From Akkermansia sp. (lineage in GTDB: Bacteria; Verrucomicrobiota; Verrucomicrobiia; Verrucomicrobiales; Akkermansiaceae), in contig JAFQEY010000055.1 in the NCBI GenBank assembly GCA_017398765.1, forward strand, positions 1-64,000: a stretch of 64,000 nt of DNA. The letters are read 5' to 3'. A program made the translations under genes and the position numbers. Positions within the stretch are counted from its first letter, which is position 1. Every line of letters starts with the position of its first letter. A model generated the notes under the pieces. That model did no database searches, was not told the DNA's origin, and saw nothing but the letters and a program-made list of their open reading frames with translations. Positions 18,191 to 26,350 of the stretch are shown piece after piece.

Positions 18191-19582
18191 ATGCAAGAAC
18201 TTATCCAATCATTTGCTGACTTCATCGGCGGCATGGGGCTTTTCTCCATGACCTGGCAGATGTATGTTATGTGGCTGGTGGCTCTGGTAATGCTGTATCT
18301 GGGTGTGGTGAAGCAGTTTGAACCGCTGCTCATGGTGCCGATTGCCTTTGGTGCCCTCATTGCCAATATCCCGGACAACGGCATGGTTATCACACAGGCT
18401 CAGCGCGAAGTGGTGTCCATGGAGAACGGCAAAATGAACAAGTCCACCATGACTGACGTGGGCTTCCTGCGCCTGACGCTGGCTCGTGTGGAAGAAGCTC
18501 CCGTGACTTGCCCGGATACGAAGGCTGCCCCGGAAGAGCAGGCCAAGTATGTGGAGGCCATGGAACAGGAAATGGTCGTAACCCCCTCCGGTCAGAAGGG
18601 TAAGCTGAACGTTACCGGTCAGAAAACGGAGACCGTCATGGTCATGAAGCCTGAAGGCGGGCTTTTTGACTGGATTGGTCTGGGTATCAAGTGCGAAATC
18701 TTCCCGGCACTCATCTTCATGGGCGTGGGCGCACTGACCGACTTCGGCCCGCTGTTGGCTTCTCCCAAGGCACTACTGCTGGGAGCTGCCGCACAGGGGG
18801 GCGTGGCGTTTACCTTCCTGGCCGCCATGGCTCTTGGCTTCACCAAGGGGCAGGCATCCGCCATTGGTATCATCGGCGGTGCAGACGGTCCCACCTCCAT
18901 CTTCCTGGCCAGTAAACTGGCACCGGAGCTGTTGGGTGCGATTGCCGTGGCAGCCTATACCTACATGGCACTTGTGCCGCTGATTCAGCCGCCCTTCATG
19001 AAGCTCTGCACCACGGAGGCCCAGCGCAAGATTAAGATGAAGAGTCTGCGTCAGGTATCTCAGGGTGAGAAGTTGTTCTTCTGCTTCACCGTGACCGTTA
19101 TCACCATTCTGCTTTGCCCGGATGCGGCACCGCTGCTGGGCATGCTCATGTTCGGTAACTTCCTGCGTGAGTGTAAGGTGACCGAGCGTCTGGTGAACTG
19201 TGCTCAGAACGAGCTGATGAACATCACGACCATCCTGCTGGGTGTGTCCGTGGGTCTCACCATGCAGGGCGTTCGCTTCCTGCAGGTTCAGACCCTGCTC
19301 ATCATCTTCCTTGGTGTGGTAGCATTCGCCATGGCAACCGTCTGCGGTTTGGTGTGTGCTCAGCTCATGAACCTTGTTCCCGGCTGGCGCAAGAATCCCA
19401 TCAACCCGCTTATCGGTTCCGCCGGTGTTTCCGCCGTGCCGATGGCGGCGCGTGTGTCCCACAACGTGGGCCAGCAGGCTGACCGTACCAACTTCCTGCT
19501 CATGCACGCCATGGGCCCGAACGTGGCCGGTGTGATTGGTACTGCCGTTATTGCCGGTTACTACATCACCACGCTGAACTAA
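18191..19582 (+). CDS. mmdB: Sodium-translocating decarboxylase beta subunit
   Basis: 463 residues, a polytopic membrane protein that decarboxylates carboxybiotin and pumps Na+ outward. Family motifs: ALIFMGVGALTDFGPLLASPK, then GIIGGADGPTSIFLASKLAPEL, the region with the Asp thought to bind Na+, and near the end NPLIGSAGVSAVPMAARV. Between the first helices (LIANIPDNG) and the conserved IFPALIF segment about 100 hydrophilic residues are inserted (about 62-160), longer than the short loop of OadB/MmdB. Family length is about 370-430. With mmdA, the gamma subunit and mmdC it forms a complete pump that couples methylmalonyl-CoA to propionyl-CoA conversion with energy storage. Confidence 0.93.
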   Translation: MQELIQSFADFIGGMGLFSMTWQMYVMWLVALVMLYLGVVKQFEPLLMVPIAFGALIANIPDNGMVITQAQREVVSMENGKMNKSTMTDVGFLRLTLARVEEAPVTCPDTKAAPEEQAKYVEAMEQEMVVTPSGQKGKLNVTGQKTETVMVMKPEGGLFDWIGLGIKCEIFPALIFMGVGALTDFGPLLASPKALLLGAAAQGGVAFTFLAAMALGFTKGQASAIGIIGGADGPTSIFLASKLAPELLGAIAVAAYTYMALVPLIQPPFMKLCTTEAQRKIKMKSLRQVSQGEKLFFCFTVTVITILLCPDAAPLLGMLMFGNFLRECKVTERLVNCAQNELMNITTILLGVSVGLTMQGVRFLQVQTLLIIFLGVVAFAMATVCGLVCAQLMNLVPGWRKNPINPLIGSAGVSAVPMAARVSHNVGQQADRTNFLLMHAMGPNVAGVIGTAVIAGYYITTLN

Positions 19583-19607
19583 TCACCTGATAATCGTTAC
19601 AACTTTC

Positions 19608-19644
19608 AGGCGCAATCCCCGGCTCGGGAGATTGCGCCTTTTTT
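19608..19644 (+). terminator. Terminator of the mmd operon
   Basis: Stem AGGCGCAATC / GATTGCGCCT (19608-19617 / 19629-19638) with extra internal pairing, followed by TTTTTT. Confidence 0.88.
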
Positions 19645-19676
19645 ATATCCCCTTGCTTCCGGAGTAGTGAGTCGTG

Positions 19677-20009
19677 TTATGATGCACCACTGTGGCGTCC
19701 GCTCAGACGCGTATCCATGTCGCGGACGGCGGCTTTGCGGGCGGCGCGTCGGCGTTCCAGTCGAGAGTGGCGGAGGGGTTTCAGGTAGGCGGAGCGGACT
19801 TTGATGATATCCTCCCAGGGGTCGGGCGGAAGAAGCCGCTTGCGGATACCGGGAAGCTCAGGTTCGCATTTGCAAGCGGAAGCGGTACGGTGAATCTGTA
19901 TGTAACGAAAGTGAAACTTGTGGAACATGAGGTAGCGGTGGCGATTATTCTTTTCCTCAAGTGTGTAGCTGTAGTGCTTGTGGTTACGGCTTTTCCAGGT
20001 GTGGCTCAT
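19677..20009 (-). CDS. Small basic hypothetical protein
   Basis: 110 residues, rich in Arg, Lys and His, with no signal peptide or membrane helix. It contains PDPWEDIIKVRSAYLKPLRHSRLERRRAARKAAVRD, which reads like a real helical protein segment; the opposite strand also has an open frame here, so coding is uncertain. I prefer the minus strand because its 3' end lies just past the mmd terminator in a convergent arrangement and because the amino-acid composition looks natural. No function can be proposed. Confidence 0.4.
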   Translation of the reverse strand: MSHTWKSRNHKHYSYTLEEKNNRHRYLMFHKFHFRYIQIHRTASACKCEPELPGIRKRLLPPDPWEDIIKVRSAYLKPLRHSRLERRRAARKAAVRDMDTRLSGRHSGAS

Positions 20010-20108
20010 GGTGTGTGGGGTGTTCGTTCGCCTTTACTTTACACACCACGCTCAGATAAACAAGAAAAATACATGATTTAATAATGTATATAATTTCATG
20101 TATTATTA

Positions 20109-22172
20109 CTATTTGATCATGTTTTTGAAATGTAGCCGTTGGGTTTCTACCCATTGCTTTAACACTTGCAGGTGGTGTTCTGTTATTTCTGTATTGCTGT
20201 ACAGAGCGATGCCGTGGCAGCCGATGGAGAGAAAATCATTCAGTCGCGCCGCTAGTTGCTCAACGGGAATATCCGGCAGATGCAGACCGGGTGCCAGGGG
20301 TATGCGGCCTCCGGTTTCCTGTGCAGCCCTGCGGGTTATATCGACAGCCCAGGCGTTATCCTCGTCGTAAAACGAGTGGTAGACCATGGGCAGAGCCAGG
20401 TCGGTGCGAAAGCGCCCCCAGTCCTGGCGCACCATCTCGGCCGACATGGAGGGAGTGGGGAATACGGAGCAGGCAGAGCGGAGATGATGGCCGCGGGTTT
20501 CTTCTGCGAGCATGTTGTAGAAATCTGCGACGGCGGTCAGGCGGAATTCTCGCCACTCCCTGTCCTCTGCGGGAGCGGGGTGGGGAAATCGCCCGTATTG
20601 AGCGCGGAATTTTTCCCGGCAGGTGGTGCAGTAACAGTAGTCGTACGCCGGGGAGGGAACACTCATATCCACACCATAATAGTCCCACAAATGGCGGGGA
20701 AGTGTGATATCCGGCATGCGTATGTAGTCTGCCTGAATGCCGGAAAGTCCCGGAATGGATGCCAAGCGACGCACTTCGCGGAGCAGATGCTGCTGCACTT
20801 CCTCATGATTCGGGCAGAGAAACTGATAATAACTCACAAAGGGGCGGTCCTTCTCCCGGTGACAGGATTTTCCCCGGGCATTCACGGCAAACCAATCGGG
20901 ATGCTGCGGCGGTTCCCTATCCATCGGTCGATTGAGAGTCCAGAGCCAGGCATAGACCTCCATACCGGCTTGTGTGGCGGTCGGGGTGAGGGTGGCTATC
21001 TGTTCCGCCGTTCCGCTGATGATGAGGGTATTGATTCCGGCATCGGCATAGCGTCGGCAGGTGCTTTCCCATGGCTCGCTTCCGGTGGAATCTCCCTGAA
21101 CCCAGAGAAAAATCTTCGGAATCTGCCGATGTGGAGCAGATTGTGTATACCTGCCTTCGCTGTCCACCGTCATCTGAATCCCGCTGTGGGGGCAGGTGGT
21201 GCTCAGCATGAAGAAATCCACCGTCGGGAAAGACATCTGCACACCGGAGGGCAGGGGGTACGAACGTGAAAAGCACCCTTCCTTTGCGCGGATTTCCAAT
21301 TGGTCATTGAGAACGCGGTAAAGTGCCAGACGGGTTCTTTCCTGTGGTTCCGGCGGCACTGATTCCCACTCGGCAGCACTGCGGGGGCTGAAAACGACGC
21401 GCCCCCAATGCTCCGGCAGGTGAATGTTGACCTTGCCTGTAGGAGCCCACACATGATTGCTTTCCGGTAGGAGATTTCCGCATTCGTCCGTCAGTTTGGT
21501 GTAGCCGCAGGGGGAGGCGGTGTCCGGCCTGACTTTCCAGTTGACTCGGGAGAAATTGAAGCGCATGCCGCTGCCCGCCTGCGGGGGGGAAGCCTTACGG
21601 GGCTGGGTGGCGTGGCCTGTGATGCTGCTCCAGGGGATAGCCAGCTCGACGCTCCAACCCTCGTCCGTGTCGGAAGCATCATTGAGCGTACCTCGCAGGT
21701 GAACGGCATGCCGCAGCCCCGGTATCTCCCAGTCATGCAGAATATATGGGCTGTTGAAGCGGTAGGGCCGTGTCAGGAATAAATCCCAGGTGGAGTTCAG
21801 GGCGTTGATTTCCAGTTCGATGTAGTTGAGCCCATCACCATCCGGGTCAATGAACACCTCAAAATCAGGGTCGTGATAAATCACGGAATCGTGCTCGGTC
21901 AACGTGGCCCACAGGTGCTGCTCCTGCATGTCGGCAAAGATGTACAGACAGGTATCATCCCACGCCATTTTGATGCGGCATTCATGAGGAATGGCTGCAC
22001 CCTCAATATCGCGCAGCGGTGAAAGCTCCCTCGCCTGTTGCCAAACGGCATCATTGCCCCGACCGTCTATCATGGGGGCGAGCTCCGCCCTCCCGCAAAC
22101 GTAATTCGGGGGCAGTTCCGCGGCACCGGTGCCGATGACCAGACCGTACAGGCATAAGAGCGCTCTCCTCAT
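20109..22172 (-). CDS. Secreted GH-like protein with N-terminal CBM9-like domain
   Basis: 687 residues. Signal peptide MRRALLCLYGLVIGTGAA. Residues about 25-240 form a CBM9-like sugar-binding domain: APMIDGRGNDAVWQQA, then DDTCLYIFADM, HDPDFEVFIDPDGDGLNYIELEINA and GWSVELAIPW. The C-terminal half is a TIM-barrel of the GH10-like/YngK type: RYADAGINTLIISG, EVYAWLWTLN, FLCPNHEEVQQHLLREVRRL, GIQADYIRMPD, LALPMVYHSFY. A Cys pair (CYCTTC) lies in the barrel. Proteins like this process complex glycans in the periplasm or outside the cell; the substrate is unknown. ATG at 22172 is 7 bp from a -10 box. Confidence 0.8.
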   Translation of the reverse strand: MRRALLCLYGLVIGTGAAELPPNYVCGRAELAPMIDGRGNDAVWQQARELSPLRDIEGAAIPHECRIKMAWDDTCLYIFADMQEQHLWATLTEHDSVIYHDPDFEVFIDPDGDGLNYIELEINALNSTWDLFLTRPYRFNSPYILHDWEIPGLRHAVHLRGTLNDASDTDEGWSVELAIPWSSITGHATQPRKASPPQAGSGMRFNFSRVNWKVRPDTASPCGYTKLTDECGNLLPESNHVWAPTGKVNIHLPEHWGRVVFSPRSAAEWESVPPEPQERTRLALYRVLNDQLEIRAKEGCFSRSYPLPSGVQMSFPTVDFFMLSTTCPHSGIQMTVDSEGRYTQSAPHRQIPKIFLWVQGDSTGSEPWESTCRRYADAGINTLIISGTAEQIATLTPTATQAGMEVYAWLWTLNRPMDREPPQHPDWFAVNARGKSCHREKDRPFVSYYQFLCPNHEEVQQHLLREVRRLASIPGLSGIQADYIRMPDITLPRHLWDYYGVDMSVPSPAYDYCYCTTCREKFRAQYGRFPHPAPAEDREWREFRLTAVADFYNMLAEETRGHHLRSACSVFPTPSMSAEMVRQDWGRFRTDLALPMVYHSFYDEDNAWAVDITRRAAQETGGRIPLAPGLHLPDIPVEQLAARLNDFLSIGCHGIALYSNTEITEHHLQVLKQWVETQRLHFKNMIK

Positions 22173-22475
22173 ACCTGACAGGGTAACGGAAAAGGGGGGC
22201 CTGCGTCAAGCTCGAATCAGATTTTTTGTCTTGAAACACGAGAAGGCGGATGCCGTTACAGTGCTATCATGCGTTACCCTGTGTGCTGTGTTCCCGTTTT
22301 TGCATGCTATTAGTTCTGTGTTTCAACGGCGATTATCCTACAGGTGAGGATTGGCTCCCGGAAAACAGAGAACCTGAGTCCTGTCAAAAACTCTTTCAAA
22401 TATGCTGTTAGCACCATTCTTCTGATTCGGATTCTTTTTTCTTTACCTTATCGGCATTTCTGGCATAATCAAACC
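22173..22475. other. Intergenic region between divergent GH-like and ROK genes
   Basis: About 300 bp. The promoter of the GH-like gene occupies its left end. The right half is AT-rich with TTTTTT tracts before the ROK start. No RNA gene or clear second promoter was recognised. Confidence 0.4.
22180..22209 (-). promoter_or_regulatory. Promoter abutting the GH-like gene
   Basis: Minus strand: TTGACG (22204-22209), 18 bp, TACCCT (22180-22185), then 7 bp to the ATG at 22172; predicts a leaderless mRNA. Confidence 0.5.
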
Positions 22476-23423
22476 ATGTCGTACACAGACGAGTTAGCAA
22501 TAGGCGTGGATATGGGCGGTACATCTGTCAAGATTGCCGTTGTCAAAGGCATAGATATCATTGAGCGTGCTGAACCGGTGCCGACGATGGATTATGGAAC
22601 CCCGGAGGCCGTTTTCGGAGAAGTGGGAAAGCGGATAAAGACTCTGCAGGTGAAGTACCCGGAGCTGCGAGCCGTCGGCATGGGGTTGCCGGGCTTTGTT
22701 GATCACGATGCCGGTATTGCTGACAGCCTGGCCAATGTGCCGGGGTGGTATGATGTCCCCGCCCGGAATCTGCTGGAGGAGCTTTCCGGGTTGCCTGCTG
22801 CTGTGGATAATGATGCCAACTGCATGGCTTATGCAGAGTGGCAGCTGGGTGCGGGCAGGGGAATGAAGGATTTGGTTTGCCTGACGCTCGGAACTGGGGT
22901 GGGTTCCGGTATCATTGTGAACGGACAGATGCTGCACGGGCACATGAGTGCAGCCGGTGAGCTGGGGCAGATGAGTATAGATTATCGCGGTCGTGCGGGA
23001 TATTACAGGAATTACGGTGCGTTGGAGGACTATATCGGGCACCGCAATCTGACGGCAGATGCCATTGCCGCCTATGCCGCAGCCGGTATGACCCGCACGG
23101 AGGAAGACTGCTCCCCCTTAGGATTGGAAAAGGCGGCTGAGGCCGGTTGCCCGGTGGCACTTGCCTGTTGGGATGACTTGGCGCGCAAGCTTGCGTGCTG
23201 TCTGGTGAGCTGCCACTACATCCTGAACCCTGAGGCCTTTATCATCGGCGGTGGCGTTGCCAAGGCGGGAGATTGGCTCTTCAAGCCTCTGCGTCAGTAC
23301 GTCAAGGACCAGGTATACGCTAAGCATTTTGAGAAATTGAAGATACTTCCCGCCATGCTCAGCAATGAAGCCGGCATGGTGGGGGCTGCTGCCATGGCAC
23401 TGCGTGAAGCTGCAAAACATTGA
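22476..23423 (+). CDS. ROK family sugar kinase (glucokinase-like)
   Basis: 315 residues from ATG 22476; longer in-frame starts add an unconserved hydrophobic stretch. The ATP site is GVDMGGTSVK; VGMGLPGFVD and NDANCMAYAEWQ follow, with Asp of NDAN as the catalytic base region; TLGTGVGSGIIVNG is the phosphate-2 motif and GELGQMSID the HxxxE-like sugar site (here GELGQ). The ROK zinc site CxCGxxGCxE is missing: the segment reads YRGRAGYYRNYGALE, with no Cys. It phosphorylates a hexose, probably glucose or an amino sugar. The RNA methyltransferase gene begins directly after it. Confidence 0.88.
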   Translation: MSYTDELAIGVDMGGTSVKIAVVKGIDIIERAEPVPTMDYGTPEAVFGEVGKRIKTLQVKYPELRAVGMGLPGFVDHDAGIADSLANVPGWYDVPARNLLEELSGLPAAVDNDANCMAYAEWQLGAGRGMKDLVCLTLGTGVGSGIIVNGQMLHGHMSAAGELGQMSIDYRGRAGYYRNYGALEDYIGHRNLTADAIAAYAAAGMTRTEEDCSPLGLEKAAEAGCPVALACWDDLARKLACCLVSCHYILNPEAFIIGGGVAKAGDWLFKPLRQYVKDQVYAKHFEKLKILPAMLSNEAGMVGAAAMALREAAKH

Positions 23424-23425
23424 TT

Positions 23426-24331
23426 ATGCAGGAGGCTTCCCACGGTGAGCGGCGGCTCTGCGCGCGCTTGCGTTTGGATGATACCGCAGCAGACGCGCTC
23501 CTGTCTGCCATGCGCGCGGGTGATTCATCCTGCGCGGCAGTGGTGCTGACCCCGCTTGCTCCGCCGGAGTATGTGCCGCCCTTTCCCTGTGAGGATATGA
23601 GTGCGGTTCCCTGGCTGCCACCGCGGGTCCATGTTCCGCAGATGGGGGAGGGTATACAGAAGCCTACCGCGTATGAAGATTACCGCCGTGGGCTGTACTA
23701 TGTGCTGGACCTCTCATCCTGTTGGGAATCCGCCGCGCTTGGCGTGGTACCCCCGCCGATGCGGAGCCTTGACCTCTGTGCTGCCCCGGGCGGAAAATCC
23801 ATGCTCATGGCGGCTCGGTACCTGCCACAGAACCACACCGCCAACGAGGTAAACGCTGCCCGGCGCGGCATTCTGCGGCAGAATTTGGAGCTGAGCGGAA
23901 TGCCGAATGTAACGGTTACTGGCTTGCGACCGGATCAATGGGCAGCCGCCGGGGAGTTGTTTGATTTGCTGCTGGTGGATGCCCCCTGTAGCGGGCAATC
24001 GCTGCTCTGCAAGGGAATTCGCAATCCCGGGTGTCTTGGCTCGGCCATGGTGAACGGTAATGCCAAGCGCCAGAAAGGTATCCTGTTGGCTGCCACCCGG
24101 TGCGCCGCTCCCGGGGCACACCTGCTGTATTCAACCTGCACCTATGATCCGGATGAAAACGAGAAGGTCATGGCATACATTCTCAAGCGTGTTCCCGGTT
24201 GGGAAGCCGTGGAAGTACCCGTTTTGACTCCGTTTTGTTCCGGCCTGGCTGATTTTCCTGCTTACCGGCTGTTGCCGCATCATGGCTTCGGTGCCGGCGG
24301 CTTTTGTTGCTTGCTGAGGAAAAATAATTGA
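23426..24331 (+). CDS. RsmB/NOP2-family RNA m5C methyltransferase
   Basis: 301 residues from ATG 23426 (a TTG six bases earlier would overlap the ROK stop). SAM-binding motif DLCAAPGGKSM, acidic LLLVDAPCSGQSLL with the motif IV Cys, and YSTCTYDPDENE with the motif VI Cys that attacks cytosine C6. KRQKGILLAA lies between them as usual. The enzyme makes 5-methylcytosine in rRNA or tRNA. It is shorter than RsmB (about 430) and lacks the NusB-like N-terminal domain, resembling RsmF/NSUN6-like cores, so the target is uncertain. Cotranscribed with the ROK kinase and followed at once by a secreted-protein gene. Confidence 0.88.
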   Translation: MQEASHGERRLCARLRLDDTAADALLSAMRAGDSSCAAVVLTPLAPPEYVPPFPCEDMSAVPWLPPRVHVPQMGEGIQKPTAYEDYRRGLYYVLDLSSCWESAALGVVPPPMRSLDLCAAPGGKSMLMAARYLPQNHTANEVNAARRGILRQNLELSGMPNVTVTGLRPDQWAAAGELFDLLLVDAPCSGQSLLCKGIRNPGCLGSAMVNGNAKRQKGILLAATRCAAPGAHLLYSTCTYDPDENEKVMAYILKRVPGWEAVEVPVLTPFCSGLADFPAYRLLPHHGFGAGGFCCLLRKNN

Positions 24332-24363
24332 ACACATCCTGCTTAAAATATCTCATAAACTGT

Positions 24364-24876
24364 ATGAAGGGGCGTATATTTCAGCTGTTGGTCACGGTGA
24401 TGGGGTGGCATTGCTTTGCTGTAGCCGCCCCTCTGCCTCAGCATGCAGATTTGCTTGCTTCCAACACGGTGCTGGCAGAATTTCTCGGCATGCGTGCAAT
24501 TCCCTGCATGGGACGCACGGCACTCTGCCCTGACCGGTGCGGGCATGCTGCCTCTGTGGCGGTGTTTCGCGTGCTTTTCAATGAGGCATACTCCAAATAC
24601 GGTAAATATGGTGATGATAAGGCTGAGCCCGGGTGCGAAATCCCGGTGGATGCAAAGGCGGATACTCCCGGGCAGGCTCCTTCTGTACTGAAGACTCTCT
24701 CCGCCCTCATCCCCGGTGACAAAGTTCGCTTGACACAGAAGCACTATTATGCTGAACAGGGGGGCGTGTGCATGCCCATTCGCCCCATTACGGAGTTGAT
24801 TGTGACAGAGAAGGCTGATAAACCCTTGCCTCCCAAGCCGGAAGATGCCCATCCTGTTATGCCCATAGTGCGTTGA
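24364..24876 (+). CDS. Small secreted cysteine-containing protein, unknown function
   Basis: 170 residues from ATG 24364, which gives a signal peptide (MKGRIFQLLVTVMGWHCFAVAA). The mature part has CMGRTALCPDRCGHAASVAVFRVL, with three Cys and a His in a compact pattern that could bind a metal or form disulfides, then a segment YSKYGKYGDDKAEPGCEIPVD and a beta-rich domain (KVRLTQKHYYAEQGGVCMPIRPITELIV). It is followed by a Pro/Lys-rich tail. I do not recognise the family. It starts 32 nt after the methyltransferase stop and is likely in the same transcript. Confidence 0.65.
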   Translation: MKGRIFQLLVTVMGWHCFAVAAPLPQHADLLASNTVLAEFLGMRAIPCMGRTALCPDRCGHAASVAVFRVLFNEAYSKYGKYGDDKAEPGCEIPVDAKADTPGQAPSVLKTLSALIPGDKVRLTQKHYYAEQGGVCMPIRPITELIVTEKADKPLPPKPEDAHPVMPIVR

Positions 24877-24982
24877 TTCGTCCGGTGAGCGCCTTTGTTG
24901 AATCGGCTCTGTTACACCGGTTCTCACGCCTTGCGCCATTCTTCGCGGATGTGTGAATTTCCGTTGCATTAGGCGGATAAAT

Positions 24983-25615
24983 ATGGTAGGTTCACGGGCA
25001 CGGATGGTTATGAATGTGGTGAGTGTGTTAAAATCTTCTTTTTTGTCCGGCATCTGTATAGGCATTGCCGGGTTTGGTTATTTGTCCCGGCCTGATATTG
25101 TGGGGAGCGTGTTATTTACTTTTGCGCTCATAGCAGTAGTCAATTATAAGCTTAAGCTGTATACCGGCACGGCAGGTTTTATTTCCCGCAAGGAAATTGG
25201 TCATTTGCTGTTAGTGTTGTTTGGCAATATTCTGGGCTGTGCTGTTATGGCGGCTCTGAGCCGCTTATCTGTCATGCCGCTGCAGGAGACAGCTCAGGCA
25301 TTATTGGCAGAGAAACGTCTGGCTGCTGGCGTATTCAATGGTGGAATGCTGGCTATCGGGTGCGGCTTTATCATGACCACAGCAGTTACCTTTGCCCGTA
25401 AAGGAAACGTATTGCCCATGTTGTTTGGTGTGCCTCTCTTTATTACCTGCGGTTTTCCTCACTGTGTAGCAGATGCCTTCTTTTATCTCTGTGCCCCCTT
25501 GGAATACTGGGCTGAGAACGGGGGAACAATCCTCGCTTTTTACGGTGTCATTGTGCTAGGCAACTTTGTTGGATGCAATCTTTTCCGGTGGGTTGCCGGC
25601 GGCAATCCTGAGTAA
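24983..25615 (+). CDS. Formate/nitrite transporter (FNT)-like membrane channel
   Basis: 210 residues from ATG 24983, which is preceded by AGGCGG at 24971-24976, one of the few Shine-Dalgarno-like sites in the window. About six membrane helices. FNT features: LKLYTGTAGFISRKE (the loop after the second helix), GNILGCAVMAAL, CGFPHCVADAFFYL with the pore-loop His region, and GVIVLGNFVGCNLFRW. FNT channels pass small monovalent anions such as formate, nitrite, acetate or hydrosulfide with H+. The family usually has 260-290 residues, so this is a short form and the first half-repeat may be trimmed. Substrate cannot be decided. Confidence 0.7.
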   Translation: MVGSRARMVMNVVSVLKSSFLSGICIGIAGFGYLSRPDIVGSVLFTFALIAVVNYKLKLYTGTAGFISRKEIGHLLLVLFGNILGCAVMAALSRLSVMPLQETAQALLAEKRLAAGVFNGGMLAIGCGFIMTTAVTFARKGNVLPMLFGVPLFITCGFPHCVADAFFYLCAPLEYWAENGGTILAFYGVIVLGNFVGCNLFRWVAGGNPE

Positions 25616-25756
25616 TGGTTCACGCCCGGTTCCGGTTCAGAATTGGTATAGAGCTTGTTTTCAATTTTTTGCATGAGCCGTGAAATCCTGCTCATGCCGT
25701 TCACTGCTGTATCCGGCGGACAGGCAGGGTCCTGTATGATATGAGAAAATCCGGTG

Positions 25757-25785
25757 TTGACGCAGGGCGGGGGAACGGCTATACT
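25757..25785 (+). promoter_or_regulatory. Promoter abutting the gamma carbonic anhydrase gene
   Basis: TTGACG (25757-25762), 17 bp, TATACT (25780-25785), then 6 bp to the ATG at 25792. The predicted first base of the mRNA is the A of the start codon, a textbook leaderless layout. Confidence 0.7.
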
Positions 25786-25791
25786 GCGTGC

Positions 25792-26316
25792 ATGGCGATA
25801 GAAGCATTTGAGGGGGCGGAGCCGCAGCTGAATGCCCCGGCGTTTGTGGCGGCAAGTGCGGATTTGATTGGCCGGGTGAAACTGGCACCGGATTCCTCTG
25901 TGTGGTATAACACAACAGTGCGTGCCGATGTGGCGGATATCATCATCGGCCCCGGTTCGAATGTGCAGGATAATTGTTGCCTGCATGTGGATTATGATGT
26001 TCCCTGTGTGCTGGGCAGTCATGTGACAGTGGGGCACAGCGTGACGTTGCATGCCTGTACCATTGAGGATGACTGCCTCATCGGCATGGGAGCGGTGGTG
26101 CTGGATGGCGCGGTGGTGGGCAAGGGCTCGATTGTGGGGGCGCATGCGCTGGTGACCAAAAATACCGTCATCCCGCCTCACAGTCTGGTGCTGGGGTCTC
26201 CCGCCAAGGTGGTGAAGCAGCTGCCGCCTGACTCCGCAGCTGCCAATCATGCTCATGCCGCAGATTACATCCTCCTGGCGCGCCGCTTTGCGAATCGCGG
26301 AGACCCCGCGCATTGA
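25792..26316 (+). CDS. Gamma carbonic anhydrase-like hexapeptide-repeat protein
   Basis: 174 residues from ATG 25792, fixed by the promoter. Left-handed beta-helix repeats: SSVWYNTTVRADVADIIIG, SNVQDNCCLHVDYDVPCVLG, HVTVGHSVTLHACTIEDDCLIGMGAVVLDGAVVG, SLVLGSPAKVVKQL. The three zinc His of gamma carbonic anhydrases correspond to H in CLHVD, H in VGHS and H in LHAC. Members hydrate CO2 or act as acyl-CoA-related enzymes (PaaY); activity is not certain from sequence. The stop codon is embedded in the -35 box of the mfd promoter. Confidence 0.88.
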   Translation: MAIEAFEGAEPQLNAPAFVAASADLIGRVKLAPDSSVWYNTTVRADVADIIIGPGSNVQDNCCLHVDYDVPCVLGSHVTVGHSVTLHACTIEDDCLIGMGAVVLDGAVVGKGSIVGAHALVTKNTVIPPHSLVLGSPAKVVKQLPPDSAAANHAHAADYILLARRFANRGDPAH

Positions 26317-26341
26317 CAAAAACGCCGTCTCCTGATACACT
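26313..26341 (+). promoter_or_regulatory. Promoter of mfd, overlapping the upstream stop codon
   Basis: TTGACA (26313-26318), 17 bp, TACACT (26336-26341). The TGA stop of the carbonic anhydrase gene (26314-26316) is part of the -35 box. The GTG start of mfd is 9 bp after the -10 box, so the mRNA has at most a few leader bases. Confidence 0.65.
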
Positions 26342-26350
26342 TACACCCGC

